From positions 1 to 6,347 of the forward strand of contig JAGVZJ010000046.1 in the NCBI GenBank assembly GCA_018302725.1: a DNA stretch of 6,347 nt. The letters run 5' to 3'. How positions within the stretch are numbered: the first letter of the stretch is position 1; the number at the start of each line of letters is the position of its first letter. The translations under genes and the position numbers were made by a program. The notes under the pieces are model-generated. The model worked only from the letters and a program-made list of their open reading frames with translations, was not told the DNA's origin and did not search any database. The stretch comes from Candidatus Woesearchaeota archaeon. GTDB taxonomy: Archaea; Nanobdellota; Nanobdellia; SCGC-AAA011-G17; GW2011-AR20. Below, piece after piece: positions 5,425 through 6,347 of the stretch.

Positions 5425-6347
5425 ATGAGAAGCTACGCTATTGGACATTTTTTAGATGTTGATGGAGTTTCCTCACATGTAATACTACATAGAAGAGACG
5501 CTATTAGGAATATAGGAACTGTTCACATTGATGTTACTTACAAAGATCCTGCAGCTGCATTCAGTGCTGCTACGCCAGAAAATGGAGAGACAGTAAGATT
5601 CTTTGATTTGGGGTATAATCCAGTACTAGATCAAGAAATGTGCTTGGCTGAGCTTGGCAGATTGTTCCAGTTAGGAACAATTGAAATTTATGATCACCAT
5701 ACATCCTGGCCACCCGAGAGTAGGGTTTATGGTTTTGCAAAGAAGATGAAGGTTCCCAGACGAGGGAATAATTTAGAAAGGCTCTGTACTTCACAAATAT
5801 TAATAAGCCATTTTAATATTTGGGATGAAACTTCTATGATGTTAGCCCGTACAGCAAATGCAAGTGATTTTGGATCAACATCTCCTTACCACGACATCCT
5901 TGGAGAGTATGCAGAAGAATTAAGTTTAGCTGTAGCAGGAGCAAATGCTAGAACAACAGACTTGACAGCTTTGGGTATCATAAACTGGCTTTCTCATTCA
6001 GTTGGAGAGGTTCCTTATACTTCTGAAGACTTGTTAAGATCAAGAAGCTTTTGGCCGAATCCATTTAGAGATTCTGCACAATCATACAGGATAGAAATAG
6101 CTGCTGCTAAACAAAACCTTATCAAAAGTTGCAGCCGGTTAGAGTTAAGAATAGGAGAAAAAGTCCTCCCTACAGTCATAGGGTTTGGAGATCAGTTGTT
6201 ATATATGAAGGAAGGGGTAGCTACATTGATGGGGGCATTTCCAGGCTCTCCAATATATGCATGTATCCATCCTGATGGGAGTATAATCTTCTCAAGGAAC
6301 ACAGAAGAAGTAAATCTTGCCCTGTTAGGAACCGCATTTAACGGAGG
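5425..6347 (+). CDS. DHH-superfamily phosphoesterase, partial at right edge
   Basis: Metal-dependent phosphoesterase of the DHH/DHHA1 group, which includes RecJ-like nucleases, oligoribonucleases and cyclic-dinucleotide hydrolases; the substrate is not predictable here. 307 residues are visible. Motif I is 'GHFLDVDGVSS' (7-17, D11 and D13), motif II D61 in 'RFFDLGYN', motif III 'YDHH' (89-92), and motif IV probably 'ANASDFGS' (144-151, D148). The C-terminal part has DHHA1-like text, 'SIIFSRNTEEVNLALLGTAF' (286-305) leading into a glycine run that matches the start of the family's GGGH motif, where the window ends. The gene therefore continues only a little further. The best archaeal comparison is the COG2404-like 'predicted phosphohydrolase' group. 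ATG 5425 directly precedes motif I and suits a leaderless transcript, so this gene is probably a separate transcription unit. Confidence 0.85.
   Translation, partial: MRSYAIGHFLDVDGVSSHVILHRRDAIRNIGTVHIDVTYKDPAAAFSAATPENGETVRFFDLGYNPVLDQEMCLAELGRLFQLGTIEIYDHHTSWPPESRVYGFAKKMKVPRRGNNLERLCTSQILISHFNIWDETSMMLARTANASDFGSTSPYHDILGEYAEELSLAVAGANARTTDLTALGIINWLSHSVGEVPYTSEDLLRSRSFWPNPFRDSAQSYRIEIAAAKQNLIKSCSRLELRIGEKVLPTVIGFGDQLLYMKEGVATLMGAFPGSPIYACIHPDGSIIFSRNTEEVNLALLGTAFNG

Noticed and set aside
1..6347. CRISPR array, tRNA or rRNA genes
   Set aside because: No regularly spaced repeats of CRISPR type, no tRNA arm patterns and no rRNA-like stretches were seen; nearly the whole window is protein-coding.

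Overview
This AT-rich window reads as a chromosomal piece of a small-genome archaeon, probably a DPANN lineage such as Woesearchaeota or Pacearchaeota. The evidence is the archaeal-type PheS (N-terminal winged helices, about 500 aa) and short archaeal-type PheT (about 550 aa, no C-terminal anticodon-binding extension), TATA-box promoters, an apparently leaderless gene, and the PheS wording 'SHGFEFNQTEG' in motif 2. The lineage is inferred from recall of protein wording, not from a search. All genes are on the + strand.

Layout: (1) 51-1583 pheS, alpha chain of phenylalanyl-tRNA synthetase, with its reading frame open to the left edge. (2) 1594-1869 a MazG-type nucleotide pyrophosphohydrolase, cut short by a frameshift; its lost C-terminus is still readable in another frame to 1967. 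(3) 1973-2699 an inserted toxin-antitoxin cassette with its own promoter and palindromic operator, an AbrB-fold antitoxin (2034-2294) and a PIN-domain RNase toxin (2291-2713). (4) 2701-4359 pheT, beta chain of the same synthetase. (5) 4384-5394 an aminoglycoside-phosphotransferase-fold kinase of the COG2187 type. (6) 5425 to the right edge, a DHH-superfamily phosphoesterase, cut off by the window just at the glycine-rich end of its DHHA1 domain.

The main discovery is at the junctions. A 19-bp perfect direct repeat (1954-1972 and 2700-2718) flanks the toxin-antitoxin cassette, and the repeat is the start of pheT. The mazG tail ends in Cys-Gln-Gln-stop inside the left copy, and the PIN toxin ends in the same Cys-Gln-Gln-stop inside the right copy. 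Removing one repeat plus the cassette (746 bp) restores a pheS-mazG-pheT operon in which mazG overlaps pheT by 13 nt. The toxin has taken over exactly the overlap that mazG used to make, so the toxin stop codon now lies within the first five codons of an essential aminoacyl-tRNA synthetase gene, and pheT expression may now depend partly on the autoregulated toxin-antitoxin promoter. The upstream mazG has also lost its frame.

The operator is also unusual: four copies of a 7-bp half-site (ATAAGAT) alternate in orientation at an exact 9-bp step between the TATA box and the antitoxin Shine-Dalgarno.
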